Shown here: positions 41,966 through 51,177 of the stretch, piece by piece | How the letters are laid out: each line of letters starts with the position of its first letter | Numbering within the stretch: the stretch's first letter is position 1 | Source of the DNA: an uncultured Spirochaetaceae bacterium | GTDB lineage: Bacteria > Spirochaetota > Spirochaetia > Treponematales > Treponemataceae | DNA: 64,000 bases | Assembly: GCA_902792795.1 (NCBI GenBank) | Contig: CADBBB010000005.1 | Coordinates: 24,608-88,607, forward strand | Direction: 5' to 3' | Translations under genes and position numbers: made by a program | Notes under the pieces: model-generated | Database searches by the model: none | What the model saw: only the letters and a program-made list of their open reading frames with translations | Told to the model about the DNA's origin: nothing

Positions 41966-43477
41966 TCATTTTATATTGCAAGTGAATTTCGCGCCCGGCC
42001 ATTCAGGATTTTTTGTAACCGGACTTTGCGCGGACAACGACAAGTTGTGGCGGGCGGCGATTTCACGCGCGATGGCAAGGCCAAGACCGCTTCCGCTTTT
42101 GTTGCGTTCCGAGGAATCTTTTTTAAAGCGGTCAAAAATATACGGCAAGTCATCCGCGCTTATTCCGCTTCCGCCATCGGTGACGCTAATTTCTTGGTCG
42201 TCAATTTTCATCACAACCTCGCCGCCCTCCGGCGAAAACTTCACGGCGTTGTCCAAAATCGTCATGAACATTTGGCGGACGCGGCCTGAGTCTCCTTCAA
42301 GAATTTTTTGTCCTTCCGTCCGCTCCACTTTTATCAAAACATTTTTTGCCGCGGCCGCTTTTTGAATGGCGCGCGCGGCTTCGCAGGCGGCTTCTTTTAT
42401 GTCAAAAGGCTCGCGCTCAATTTTAAAGTCCACGGTTTGCAGGCGCGAAAGCTCCAGCAAGTCGTTGACCAAGCGCTGCAAGTGAATCGTTTCCTTTAAC
42501 ATTTGCGCCTGGTATTCGGCAACGTCTTTTGGCTCGGCGACAACGCCGTCGACAATCGCCTCAAGCGAACCGCGTATGACGGTGACAGGCGTTCGCAATT
42601 CGTGGGAAACGTTTGCGATAAAGTCGCGGCGCATGTTTTCCAAACGCGCGCTTTCTTCGCTGGCGTCCTTTAGTTGAACTGCAAGCGCGTCCAACGTCGC
42701 GGCAAGTTCGCCCAACTCGTTCTTGTCGGCCACGCCTGTTTTTATTGAATAATTTCCTTTGGCCAATTCTTTTGCCGCGCCGTTCATTTTGGAAATAGGC
42801 TTAGTAAAGGAATGGCTCAAAAGCGCGGCGGCTATTATGGCCAGCAAAAAAGCGCACGCGGCGCTCACTGCCAAAATGCGCACGCTTTGCATTATCGCCT
42901 CGCGCAAGCCCACAACCGGCGAATGCATCAGCAAAACCCAAACGACATTGTCGCCGCCACGCTCGTAAACCGGCGAGGCGACGGTAAGCGACTTTGTTTC
43001 CAAAACAGGATTAAATACTTCGGTCACGGAATCTTGGCCTTCAAAAGCCTTCTTCAAAACCTCGTCCGCGCCAGGCGGAAGGAGCGGCTTTTGCCCGCCT
43101 TCCAATTCAAGCGCCGATTCACCGTCGGCGCGTGTTTCCGTTTGGTCGGGGCGGGGCGGAATGCCAGGGCCGCTCATCGTGACTACATTCATGTTTGGGT
43201 CGATGAGCCACACGTCGGCCAGCGCGATTTCATGCAAGTTGCGCAAAAGGAAGCGAGGCGTCCTCTTTTGGTTGGTCGACATTTCGTAAAAACGCGAAAG
43301 CGTTCGGGCCATTACCTGACCTTTGCGCAACAAGTCATTTTTAAAAATGGCCGTCGTGTGGCGCGCTATCAAAAAGCAAAAGAGGCCGCCCGTCACAGCC
43401 GTGGCGAACAAAAGCGCGGTCAAAAAAAATAAAAAAAGTTTTGCGGCAATCTTTGCCCTTAAAATTTTAGCTTTCAA
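41966..43477 (-). CDS. Sensor histidine kinase (paired with the OmpR-type regulator)
   Basis: About 500 residues. A TM segment near the N-terminus (LFLFFLTALLFATAVTGGLF) is followed by a periplasmic sensor of about 160 residues, a second TM (ILAVSAACAFLLAIIAAALL), HAMP (SFTKPISKMNGAAKELAKGN), HisKA with FIANVSHELRTPVTVIRGSL and HATPase (ILDNAVKFSP, VTDGGSGIS, GSGLGLAIAREIAARHN). It would phosphorylate the regulator encoded just upstream, which it overlaps. The start is not certain. A TTG at 43477 gives a short overlap (11 nt) and a sensible N-terminus, while an ATG at 43522 overlaps by 56 nt. Confidence 0.85.
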   Translation of the reverse strand: MKAKILRAKIAAKLFLFFLTALLFATAVTGGLFCFLIARHTTAIFKNDLLRKGQVMARTLSRFYEMSTNQKRTPRFLLRNLHEIALADVWLIDPNMNVVTMSGPGIPPRPDQTETRADGESALELEGGQKPLLPPGADEVLKKAFEGQDSVTEVFNPVLETKSLTVASPVYERGGDNVVWVLLMHSPVVGLREAIMQSVRILAVSAACAFLLAIIAAALLSHSFTKPISKMNGAAKELAKGNYSIKTGVADKNELGELAATLDALAVQLKDASEESARLENMRRDFIANVSHELRTPVTVIRGSLEAIVDGVVAEPKDVAEYQAQMLKETIHLQRLVNDLLELSRLQTVDFKIEREPFDIKEAACEAARAIQKAAAAKNVLIKVERTEGQKILEGDSGRVRQMFMTILDNAVKFSPEGGEVVMKIDDQEISVTDGGSGISADDLPYIFDRFKKDSSERNKSGSGLGLAIAREIAARHNLSLSAQSPVTKNPEWPGAKFTCNIK

Positions 43478-44141
43478 ATTTATACCCCGCTCCAAAAACA
43501 GTGCTGATTTTCCAGCCCTCATGTTCCGCCGCGTCCAACTTTGCGCGCAGGCGCTTTATGTGTTGGTCAACCGCGCGCGCGTCTCCGTCATAATCCATTC
43601 CCCAAATATTGTTGAGCAACTGTTCCCGCGAAAAAACTTGGTTTTGGTTTTGCAAAAAAAATGCCAGCGTGTCCAACTCTTTTTTTGTGACTGGAATGTT
43701 CTTTTTTCCCACAAAAACAGTTCCAGCCTCCAAGTCAAGCTCAAGATTTTTTGCGCGCAACTTTTTGTCAACCGACGCGGCTGGAGAAGCGCGGCGCAAA
43801 ATGCAGCGGACGCGAGCCATAACTTCCTGCGGCGAAAAAGGCTTTACTATGTAATCGTCCGCGCCTATGTCCAAGCCCATAATTTTTTCAAAGTCTTCGC
43901 CGCGCGCCGTGACCATTATTATCGGAACGTTGGACAACTTTCTAATGCGCTTGCAAACTTCAAAGCCATCGACTTTTGGCATCATCACGTCAAGCAAGAT
44001 CATGTCAAACTTTATTTTTTCAAAATAGTCCAAGGCTTCTTGACCGTCATGCGCGGCGGTCGTTTCAAAGCCTTCCTTTTGAGCGTAAGCGCAAAGCACC
44101 TTGACGATTTGTTCCGTGTCGTCGGCGATTAAAATTTTCAT
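43467..44141 (-). CDS. OmpR/PhoB-family response regulator
   Basis: About 224 residues. The receiver domain (1-115) has acidic residues in ILIADDTEQ, the phospho-Asp in ILLDVMMPKVDGFEV, and the VKPFSPQEV Lys. The winged-helix output domain (about 130-224) shows KNIPVTKKELDTLAFFLQNQ and AVDQHIKRLRAKLD. It regulates transcription after phosphorylation by the adjacent kinase. TATAAT (44153-44148), preceded by TTTGCGC, lies 6 nt before this ATG. The divergent His-rich repeat protein gene is a plausible target. Confidence 0.9.
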   Translation of the reverse strand: MKILIADDTEQIVKVLCAYAQKEGFETTAAHDGQEALDYFEKIKFDMILLDVMMPKVDGFEVCKRIRKLSNVPIIMVTARGEDFEKIMGLDIGADDYIVKPFSPQEVMARVRCILRRASPAASVDKKLRAKNLELDLEAGTVFVGKKNIPVTKKELDTLAFFLQNQNQVFSREQLLNNIWGMDYDGDARAVDQHIKRLRAKLDAAEHEGWKISTVFGAGYKFES

Positions 44142-44304
44142 ATTTTCATTATAGCGCAAACAAAGATTTCCGCCATATTTTTTTTCGGAACTTTCAAAAT
44201 GTCACACCTTTGACACAAGTAAATTCGATACTGGTATTGTGAGGAGAAGGAAATATTAATAACAGCCCGCCCCGCCAAACGCGGGACGAACGCAAGGAGT
44301 TTTT

Positions 44305-44868
44305 ATGAAGAAGACAGGAATTGCAATCGCGGCGGCCTTGTTCGCTATGACAGGACTTTTTGCCCAGACCAACGCCGTGGACAAAAATGTGAGCGCAAAA
44401 AAGGCCAACATTACGGCCGTTCAAGAAAACTGCTGTCGCAGTGGCGACTCAAGAAGACGAAACGATTTCCGCGAGCCTCCGCGCGAAGGCCCAAGATTTG
44501 AGCGCCATCATTTTGGCCCAAGAAAACATTTTGGCCCAAGAAAACATTTTGAGCCGAGAGGTCATTTTGAGCCAAGAGGCCATTTTGAAGAGCGCGCGCC
44601 GTTTGACCATAACGGCCCCTTCAAAAATTTCAACAGCGACCGCCCGGAGCCCCGCAGAAATTTTAGGGAGCCGAGGCCAGGCGATGACTTTAAAGGCCGC
44701 CCTTTCTTTGAACCCCGCCCGCGCAGCCACAACTTTGACGGCCCTTGCAAAGACTTTAAGCCCACCCACGACATGAAGGGCCAAGGCCACAAGCGCCGCC
44801 ATCCCAGCTTTGACCCAAGCTTTAACGAAGCGCAACCCGATGTCGCCGAGGAAGTGGAAGTAAGGTAA
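44305..44868 (+). CDS. Exported His/Arg/Pro-rich repeat protein
   Basis: 187 residues with a signal peptide (MKKTGIAIAAALFAMTGLFA, cut after FAQ). The mature protein is rich in H, R, F and P. It holds five consecutive 6-residue repeats, HFGPRK, HFGPRK, HFEPRG, HFEPRG, HFEERA, encoded by 18-nt tandem repeats at 44509-44598. A CC pair (ENCCRSGD) precedes them. Numerous His residues suggest metal binding in the periplasm. It is divergent from a two-component system, a layout seen for metal- or envelope-stress genes. It has a clear AAGGAG ribosome site and a terminator. No family was recognised. Confidence 0.7.
   Translation: MKKTGIAIAAALFAMTGLFAQTNAVDKNVSAKKANITAVQENCCRSGDSRRRNDFREPPREGPRFERHHFGPRKHFGPRKHFEPRGHFEPRGHFEERAPFDHNGPFKNFNSDRPEPRRNFREPRPGDDFKGRPFFEPRPRSHNFDGPCKDFKPTHDMKGQGHKRRHPSFDPSFNEAQPDVAEEVEVR
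44509..44598 (+). repeat. 18-nt tandem repeats in the His-rich protein gene
   Basis: Five consecutive 18-nt units beginning CATTTTG. Units 1 and 2 are identical, units 3 and 4 nearly so. Unit number could change by slippage without shifting the frame. Confidence 0.8.
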
Positions 44869-44880
44869 TGTAAGGCAAAA

Positions 44881-44910
44881 AAAGAACCGGCCCTTGCGGG
44901 CCGGTTCTTT
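44881..44910. terminator. Bidirectional terminator between convergent genes
   Basis: AAAGAACCGGCCC-TTGC-GGGCCGGTTCTTT, a 13-bp perfect stem with a T-run on either strand, between the His-rich protein gene and the convergent lipoprotein gene. Confidence 0.9.
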
Positions 44911-44938
44911 TTACGCATAACGCATCCGTCCGTTGTTC

Positions 44939-47900
44939 CTAGAACTCTCGGATTGCCCGAACAGCGAAAGAGGCATCTTTTGAGTAGTCAAGCAGCTTGG
45001 CATTGCCTCCTGCCGCAAGCCAGGCTTGTGTAGTCTCCCTCGCCTGGCTTGAAGTCCAATAATAATCGTCGCTGCTATTTTTTATTTTCGTTCCATTTAC
45101 AGCGCGTAGGCCATAAATCACACCAGCTACATCTAAATAAGTGGTTCGTACATCCTCTAAATAACTGACACTCCGCAGAAGTTCCGCCAGTTCTGGAAGC
45201 GTCGGCAAATACCAGCCGGTTTCATAGGCAGTTCCTTTGACGCGGCTTCCAGCTTGGTCTTTGTAACCATCGCAAAAATTGAATGCATACATTTGTTCAA
45301 TTTTTTGAACACTTTTCTTTACCGTTGCAAAGGTGTTGGTTCCGCGAAGCAATCCGTCAAACCGTACCTGTGGGTAAGTTGCGCCATACACGCATGTATT
45401 GTAAGCGCCATAATATTGGACGTGATGTATCTCTTCGCCATTTGCATAATAATAATGGCCCCCATATATTCTACCTTCACCGATGTATATAGGATGGGCG
45501 GCCGTGCTGTTGAATTTTATATAGCCTCCATTATCACTACCCAGGTAATTCCCACACCAAGGACCATAGCCCTCTGCCAAACCCACGCCAAGCACACAAC
45601 TGCCAAGAAATTTTGAGGCCAACCATTCAAATTCTGCCTTGCCGTCATAAAAAATAACCGCAATGGCGTCGTTCTTTTGAGACTCTGAGAGGTAGCCGCG
45701 ATTTTCGCGCGCAACAGCGGTTCCGTCTTTTAGCACAATATCGCCAATCGTATCAGGCTTTGCCTTAACCTTTGCCTTAAAATCAACTTCCACAAGCATG
45801 TCGCCGTCTGCCACCCAAAACCAATATTCTGTATCATCCTGATGCATTAGACAAATATTAGTTCCGCGCTCGCTTGTAGCTTGAACATTATCCACTCTTG
45901 ATGCGATTATCTTATCAATCGCAGCTCCGGCAGGAATGTCTTTTGAAATCAAACTGCCTTCCGGAACATCATTAATGAAGTAGCTCCCCAGCGAAGTCCG
46001 CATGTATATATTGTGATTGACTGTAGATTCATATACTACACTTAGTCGAACAGCATTTTCTCGCATTTCTTTCTCTGGCATTATAAAGACATGCTCGCTT
46101 GAAACAGGAATTTCTATTTCACCATTCCAATCTGTTACCTTAACATTCGTAATTTTTTGGTTTTGCGGCGGTATTATAGTAATCACAACCGTAGCGCCAG
46201 GCATGATGTCTGTCCTTTGATCGACAGAAACATCCCCCGGCATATATTCGTAAGACAAAATACCATATGGCTTGCCAGAGTAGGTTTCAAATTCCGCGCC
46301 AATCGTAATGTCCGCTTTTGGCATGGTAAAGCAATAAAAGTCGTCTAGCGCGACATCCGCGCCTGTTATGGAAATTTTGTCTTTGCTTGCAAGTTTATAT
46401 CCAGCGGCTGGCTTTACATTAAGCAAAACCTTTTGGCCCGCGTAATTTCCGCTTGCCCTAAACCCAGTTATCGAGCCGCCTGTAATTCCGCCGTCCAGCG
46501 CGATTGAATAAGATCTTTCCGCAAATGTCGCCGTTACGGAAACATCGCCGTCTGGCATTGCAAACTTGACTTGTCCGCCCGCCTTGTCAAAAGAAAGAGA
46601 AATTGCGTTTGTTTCCCCGCCGGCAGAATATTGCGCGACAAGGCTTTCAACAACATAGTCTTTTGCGCCGCCTGTCGAAGGCGTTACCGTAAGCGTTATT
46701 TCTTCTCCTTCTTTAGCTGAAGCTTTGTCAGCCGCAACAGTTCCGTTTGCCCCGCCTGAAACAGTGATTGAATGACTAATCAATTCTTTAAATGTCGCGC
46801 TTATCGTTACATCGCTTTCCGGCATGTCAAAAGAATTTCGCTGGCTCTCGACAATTCCGACAACACCGGTTATCGTATAGGAATCAAGCTTATATCCGCT
46901 ATCTGGAGCAGCGTAACATCCTATCGCCTCTCCAGCAAAGGCCTTTACTGTTTTATTGCCGTCAGTTGTTGCATAGGCGTCCCTCGGAGTTTCAACGGCA
47001 ATATTTCCGTTTGTCGGCTTGGTCAATGTTATCGTGTAGATTTTTTTAAAGCTGGCATTAACGACAACATTGCTTTCAGGCATTACAAAAGTGTTTAGAG
47101 TTACCGGAATATCGTTTCCGTCCGCGTCCTTTACCGTAAGCGTGTCAAATTCATAGCCGTTGTCCGGCGTTGCATCAACCTTAACCGTCATTCCTTTTGA
47201 AAGAGCCAATGAAAGATTGTCTGAACTTTCGCCTACGGAAAATAAAACCTTTCCGTTTTGTATTCCTTGAGCCGCCGTAACTGTATATGACGATTCGCTT
47301 GCCGTCTTAAACGTCGCGCTTACCGTAACATCAGCGTCCGGCATTGCAAAAGTGTTTTGGTAAATTGTCAGCGCGCTGCCAGAAGAACTTGCCGCAAGCG
47401 CGTCAAGTTCAAAGCCGACGTATGGCAGTACAAGAATGGCAACCGTCGTTCCTTTTGAAGCCCGGCATGTCTCGCCTTGATCGGAATTATTTGTGAAAAC
47501 CAGAATGCTCCCGCCTTGCATTTCTTGAGCCGAAACAGTGTGTGTTGATGATTGAGCCTTAAAAGAAACGTCAATTTCCACGTTTGCATTTGGCATGACA
47601 AACGAATTGTCTGTCACGTCAATATCATTAGCCGCATTCCCCTTCCCATAATACCGAACATATAGTTCGTCCAGCTGATAGTTAGCTTCAGGCGCTACGG
47701 TAAGATAAATTTTTTCGCCAGGAGCAATGCCTTCTGTCTTGCTTGCAGTAACGGTTCCGTGATTTTCACTTGCACCGCTTCCTGGATAAAAAATGGAAAC
47801 CGAGCGCAAAACGCTAGGCTCCGGAGTCGCAGGCGTCGGAGTCACAGGCTCCGGAGTCGCAGGCGTCGGAGTCACAGGCGTTAAGTCCCCAGAAGTATTT

Positions 47901-47962
47901 CCGCATGAGACCGCCACAGACAAAATGATTGCAATCGCGCACAATTTAAAGAATTTGACCAT
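44939..47962 (-). CDS. Surface lipoprotein with InlB-type repeats and DUF1566-like C-terminus
   Basis: About 1007 residues; lipobox SVAVSCG (Cys at about residue 20). A Thr/Pro tandem linker follows (TPVTPTPATPEP repeated twice). Residues about 50-760 hold around eight InlB/Listeria-Bacteroides-type beta modules (each with GYELDTLTV-like, NTFVMPDADVTVSATFK-like ends; for example SFVMPNANVEIDVSFK, NTFAMPDADVTVSATFK). The C-terminal 200 residues resemble DUF1566/Lcl domains (ETGWYLPTLPELAELLRSV, DYYWTSSQA, SFAVRAIREF). It is surface-exposed and may act as an adhesin. The start at 47962 has AAGGAGGAG 6 nt ahead. Confidence 0.8.
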   Translation of the reverse strand: MVKFFKLCAIAIILSVAVSCGNTSGDLTPVTPTPATPEPVTPTPATPEPSVLRSVSIFYPGSGASENHGTVTASKTEGIAPGEKIYLTVAPEANYQLDELYVRYYGKGNAANDIDVTDNSFVMPNANVEIDVSFKAQSSTHTVSAQEMQGGSILVFTNNSDQGETCRASKGTTVAILVLPYVGFELDALAASSSGSALTIYQNTFAMPDADVTVSATFKTASESSYTVTAAQGIQNGKVLFSVGESSDNLSLALSKGMTVKVDATPDNGYEFDTLTVKDADGNDIPVTLNTFVMPESNVVVNASFKKIYTITLTKPTNGNIAVETPRDAYATTDGNKTVKAFAGEAIGCYAAPDSGYKLDSYTITGVVGIVESQRNSFDMPESDVTISATFKELISHSITVSGGANGTVAADKASAKEGEEITLTVTPSTGGAKDYVVESLVAQYSAGGETNAISLSFDKAGGQVKFAMPDGDVSVTATFAERSYSIALDGGITGGSITGFRASGNYAGQKVLLNVKPAAGYKLASKDKISITGADVALDDFYCFTMPKADITIGAEFETYSGKPYGILSYEYMPGDVSVDQRTDIMPGATVVITIIPPQNQKITNVKVTDWNGEIEIPVSSEHVFIMPEKEMRENAVRLSVVYESTVNHNIYMRTSLGSYFINDVPEGSLISKDIPAGAAIDKIIASRVDNVQATSERGTNICLMHQDDTEYWFWVADGDMLVEVDFKAKVKAKPDTIGDIVLKDGTAVARENRGYLSESQKNDAIAVIFYDGKAEFEWLASKFLGSCVLGVGLAEGYGPWCGNYLGSDNGGYIKFNSTAAHPIYIGEGRIYGGHYYYANGEEIHHVQYYGAYNTCVYGATYPQVRFDGLLRGTNTFATVKKSVQKIEQMYAFNFCDGYKDQAGSRVKGTAYETGWYLPTLPELAELLRSVSYLEDVRTTYLDVAGVIYGLRAVNGTKIKNSSDDYYWTSSQARETTQAWLAAGGNAKLLDYSKDASFAVRAIREF

Positions 47963-48057
47963 ATACATCTCCTCCTTCAAGCAAAAATCTAAAATTTTAG
48001 GGAAACTTTAATAAATGAAATGAACCGCAAAACCGCGGCTTTCGACAAGTTTTTTAT

Positions 48058-48086
48058 ATTATAACAAAAAAATAAGCGTTTGTCAA
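48058..48086 (-). promoter_or_regulatory. Consensus promoter of the InlB-type lipoprotein gene
   Basis: TTGACA (48086-48081), 17-nt spacer, TATAAT (48063-48058), all consensus. The leader of about 90 nt contains a small CCGC/GCGG hairpin and the AAGGAGGAG site. Confidence 0.8.
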
Positions 48087-48090
48087 CAAA

Positions 48091-48120
48091 AAAAAGCCGG
48101 CCCTTTCGGGTCGGCTTTTT
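48091..48120 (-). terminator. Terminator after ppdK
   Basis: AAAAGCCG...CGGCTTTT stem with CCC/GGG above a G/T mismatch, directly before the promoter of the lipoprotein gene. A T-run follows on the minus strand. Confidence 0.75.
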
Positions 48121-48202
48121 TACGTCTGGTCAAGGCGCGCTGCGCTTAAAGCCTTGACTCAGCCGTTTTGAGGCGCGAACAACATCATCGCGCCTCAATC
48201 GC

Positions 48203-51022
48203 TTATTTCTTTGCCTTCTTGGCGGGAGCCTTTTTAGCGGCGGGCTTTTTGGCGGCCGCTTTCTTGGCGGGGGCCTTCTTAGCCGCGGGCTTTTTGGCGG
48301 CCGCTTTCTTGGCGGGAGCCTTCTTGGCAGCCTTTCCGGCTTTGGCGGCTTTGATTACAGCCTGAGCGCCGGCCAAGCGGGCCAACGGAACACGGAAGGG
48401 TGAGCAAGAAACATAGTTCAAGCCAAGCTTGTAGCAAAGGGCGATAGAAGCGGGGTCTCCGCCGTGCTCGCCGCAGATTCCAAGGTGCAAGTCAGACTTA
48501 ACTGAGCGTCCCTTCTCTTCGGCAATTCCCATCAAGGCGCCGGGGCCGTCTTCGTCCAATGTGGTGAAGGGGTCTTCGGCCAAGATGTTCTGCTTGAGGT
48601 AAGAGTCGATGAACTTAGAGTAGTCGTCGCGGCTGAAGCCGAACGTTGTCTGAGACAAGTCGTTTGTTCCGAACGAGAAGAAGTCGGCGTACTCGGCCAA
48701 CTTGTCCGCTGTGAGGGCGGCGCGGGGGAACTCAACCATAGTTCCGATTTCGAACTTGAGCTTTGTTCCCTTGGCCTTGTTTACCTTCTCGATAACGGCC
48801 AAAGCCTGCTCGCGGATCTGCTTGACTTCGTTGGCGCTGACTACGTTCGGGATCATGATCTGAACGTTGTGCTTAACGCCTTCGCGGTCCAAGCGGGCTG
48901 TGGCCAAAGCGATGGCCTCAACCTGTGTCTCGTAAATCTCAGGATATGTGATGGCCAAGCGGCATCCGCGGTGGCCAAGCATCGGGTTGTGCTCGTCAAG
49001 GGCGGCAACCTTTTCGGCCAACTTGTCGCGGTTAACGTCAAGCTTCTTGGCAAGAGCCTTGAGCTCGGCGTCTGAGTGGGCCTGGATGAACTCGTTGAGC
49101 GGCGGGTCGAGCAAGCGGATAGTAACCGGGCGTCCTTCCATTGTCTTGATGATTTCGTAGAAATCTTTTTCCTGCAAAGGAAGAATGTTCTTGAGGTTTT
49201 CCTTGCGCTCTTCTGTTGTGTCGGAAATGATCATCTTCTGGAATGAAGTCAACTTGGGCTCGTCGAAGAACATGTGCTCTGTGCGGCAAAGACCGATACC
49301 AGCGGAAACAAAAGCGTTCTGCGGTGTGTCGCCGTTGGCGCGAACTTCAAAGCCGGCAACTTTCTTTCCGCTGGCTGTTGTGCGAACTGAACCCTTGCGG
49401 ATTTCGTCGGCCCAACCCAAGAACTTTTCGAGGTCCTTGCTCAATGTGGCGGGAGCTACAGGAACAACTCCGTCGTAAACCTTTCCTGTCGATCCGTCGA
49501 TTGTGAGGAAGTCGCCTTCCTTGTAAACGTGGTCGCCGATGACAACTTTTCCGCCGCTGAACTTAACGGCAGAGCATCCGCAAACACAGGCTGTTCCCAT
49601 GCCGCGGGCAACAACGGCGGCGTGTGAAGTGCGTCCGCCTGTAGAAGTCAAGATGCCCTGGGCGACGGCCATGCCGGCGATGTCGTCCGGAGAAGTTTCC
49701 TTGCGAACCAAGAGAACCTTCTTTCCTTCCTTTGACCAAGCCACGGCGTCGTCGGCTGTGAACACGATCTGTCCGCATCCGGCTCCCGGAGAGGCGTTGA
49801 GGCCGGCGGCGATTTCCGTGGCCTTCTTGACAGCGGCGGGATCCAACTGCGGAAGAAGCAACTGGTTCAACTGTGTGGGCTCTACGCGGAGCAAAGCCTC
49901 TTCTTTTGTGATGAGCTTTTCGGCAACCATGTCAACGGCCATCTTGACGGCGGCGGCGCCTGTGCGCTTTCCGTTGCGGCACTGGAGCATGTAGAGCTTT
50001 CCTTCTTCTACTGTGAACTCCATGTCCTGCATGTCGTGATAGTGCTTTTCCAAGCGGTTGCGGATTGTGCAAAGCTGGTCGTAAATCTTCTTGTTTGTCT
50101 TCTCAAGCTGAGCGAGCTTCTGAGGAGTGCGGATGCCGGCAACTACGTCTTCGCCCTGCGCGTTCATAAGGTATTCGCCCATGAACTCGTTCACGCCTGT
50201 TGAAGGATCGCGGCTGAAGGCAACGCCAGTTCCTGACGTGTCGCCCTTGTTTCCGAATACCATTGACATAACGGTAACGGCTGTTCCCTTAAGGGCGCCT
50301 TCTTTGATTCCGTTCAATTCGCGGTACTTGATGGCGCGGGGGTTCATCCAAGAACCGAATACGGCGCCGATGGCTCCCCACATCTGCTTCTGGGGATCCT
50401 GGGGGAAGTCCTCGCCCTTCTCTCTCTTGTAGAGAATCTTGTACTTGCTTACGATTTCCTTGAGTTCGTCAGTTGTAAGCTCTGTGTCCTGCTTGATTCC
50501 GCGGTGAGACTTAACTTCGTCGATGATCTTCTCGAACTTGGCGTGCTCAACGCCCATAGCTACGTCGCCGAACATCTGGATAAAGCGGCGGTAGGCGTCC
50601 CAAGCGAAGCGGGGGTTGCCAGTCTTGGCGGCGAGGCCTTCAACTGACTTGTCGTTCAAGCCGAGGTTCAAGATTGTGTCCATCATGCCGGGCATAGAGA
50701 TGGCGGCTCCAGAGCGAACTGAAACAAGGAGCGGATCCTTTTCGTCGCCGAGCTTTTTGCCCATAACCTTTTCCAACTTGGCGAGGTACTTGGCGACTTC
50801 GCCGTTGGGTCCTTCGAGACCGGCCGGGTACTTTCTTCCCAACTTGTAATATTCCTGGCAGACGTCAGTTGTGATAGTAAATCCAGGAGGAACAGGAAGG
50901 CTCAAAGGGGCCTTGGCCATTTGGGCAAGGTTGGCTCCCTTGCCGCCGAGATCGGCGCGCATCGACTCATCGCCGTCCGCGTCGCCATTGCCGAAAAAGT
51001 AAACATACTTGGTTTTTGCCAT
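48203..51022 (-). CDS. ppdK: Pyruvate, phosphate dikinase with histone H1-like tail
   Basis: About 939 residues. PPDK interconverts pyruvate, ATP and Pi with phosphoenolpyruvate, AMP and PPi in the cytoplasm. It has the N-terminal nucleotide-binding domain (GKGANLAQMAKAPLSLPVPP, SVRSGAAISMPGMMDTILNL), the phospho-His domain (ILTSTGGRTSHAAVVARGMG) and the C-terminal PEP/pyruvate domain (FGTNDLSQTTFGFSRDD, HLGICGEHGGDPASI, SCSPFRVPLARLAGAQA). Normal PPDK ends soon after that. Here about 45 extra residues of KKAPAKKAAAKKPAA-type repeats follow, like histone H1 tails. A TTGACA-N17-TAAAAT promoter (51089-51061) precedes it. The ATG at 51022 is chosen because MAKTKYVYFFGNGD is the family start. Confidence 0.93.
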   Translation of the reverse strand: MAKTKYVYFFGNGDADGDESMRADLGGKGANLAQMAKAPLSLPVPPGFTITTDVCQEYYKLGRKYPAGLEGPNGEVAKYLAKLEKVMGKKLGDEKDPLLVSVRSGAAISMPGMMDTILNLGLNDKSVEGLAAKTGNPRFAWDAYRRFIQMFGDVAMGVEHAKFEKIIDEVKSHRGIKQDTELTTDELKEIVSKYKILYKREKGEDFPQDPQKQMWGAIGAVFGSWMNPRAIKYRELNGIKEGALKGTAVTVMSMVFGNKGDTSGTGVAFSRDPSTGVNEFMGEYLMNAQGEDVVAGIRTPQKLAQLEKTNKKIYDQLCTIRNRLEKHYHDMQDMEFTVEEGKLYMLQCRNGKRTGAAAVKMAVDMVAEKLITKEEALLRVEPTQLNQLLLPQLDPAAVKKATEIAAGLNASPGAGCGQIVFTADDAVAWSKEGKKVLLVRKETSPDDIAGMAVAQGILTSTGGRTSHAAVVARGMGTACVCGCSAVKFSGGKVVIGDHVYKEGDFLTIDGSTGKVYDGVVPVAPATLSKDLEKFLGWADEIRKGSVRTTASGKKVAGFEVRANGDTPQNAFVSAGIGLCRTEHMFFDEPKLTSFQKMIISDTTEERKENLKNILPLQEKDFYEIIKTMEGRPVTIRLLDPPLNEFIQAHSDAELKALAKKLDVNRDKLAEKVAALDEHNPMLGHRGCRLAITYPEIYETQVEAIALATARLDREGVKHNVQIMIPNVVSANEVKQIREQALAVIEKVNKAKGTKLKFEIGTMVEFPRAALTADKLAEYADFFSFGTNDLSQTTFGFSRDDYSKFIDSYLKQNILAEDPFTTLDEDGPGALMGIAEEKGRSVKSDLHLGICGEHGGDPASIALCYKLGLNYVSCSPFRVPLARLAGAQAVIKAAKAGKAAKKAPAKKAAAKKPAAKKAPAKKAAAKKPAAKKAPAKKAKK

Positions 51023-51060
51023 GGTAGGTAACACTCCATAAAAATAGATATATAGAGAAT

Positions 51061-51089
51061 ATTTTACTTCAAAATTTGCGCATTGTCAA
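51061..51089 (-). promoter_or_regulatory. Promoter of ppdK
   Basis: TTGACA (51089-51084), 17-nt spacer and TAAAAT (51066-51061), then a leader of about 35 nt with GGAG before the ATG. Confidence 0.65.
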
Positions 51090-51177
51090 TTGAATTTGCG
51101 TGTATTTTCAAGGAATTCGGGCTTCCGCAAAGGACAAAATCTAGCGTAAACGGCGATTCTGCGCTATAATTCCCCTT

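Noticed and set aside
48203..48345. Short regular DNA repeats resembling an array
   Set aside because: They are the coding repeats for the Lys/Ala-rich tail of PPDK, in frame and without spacers.
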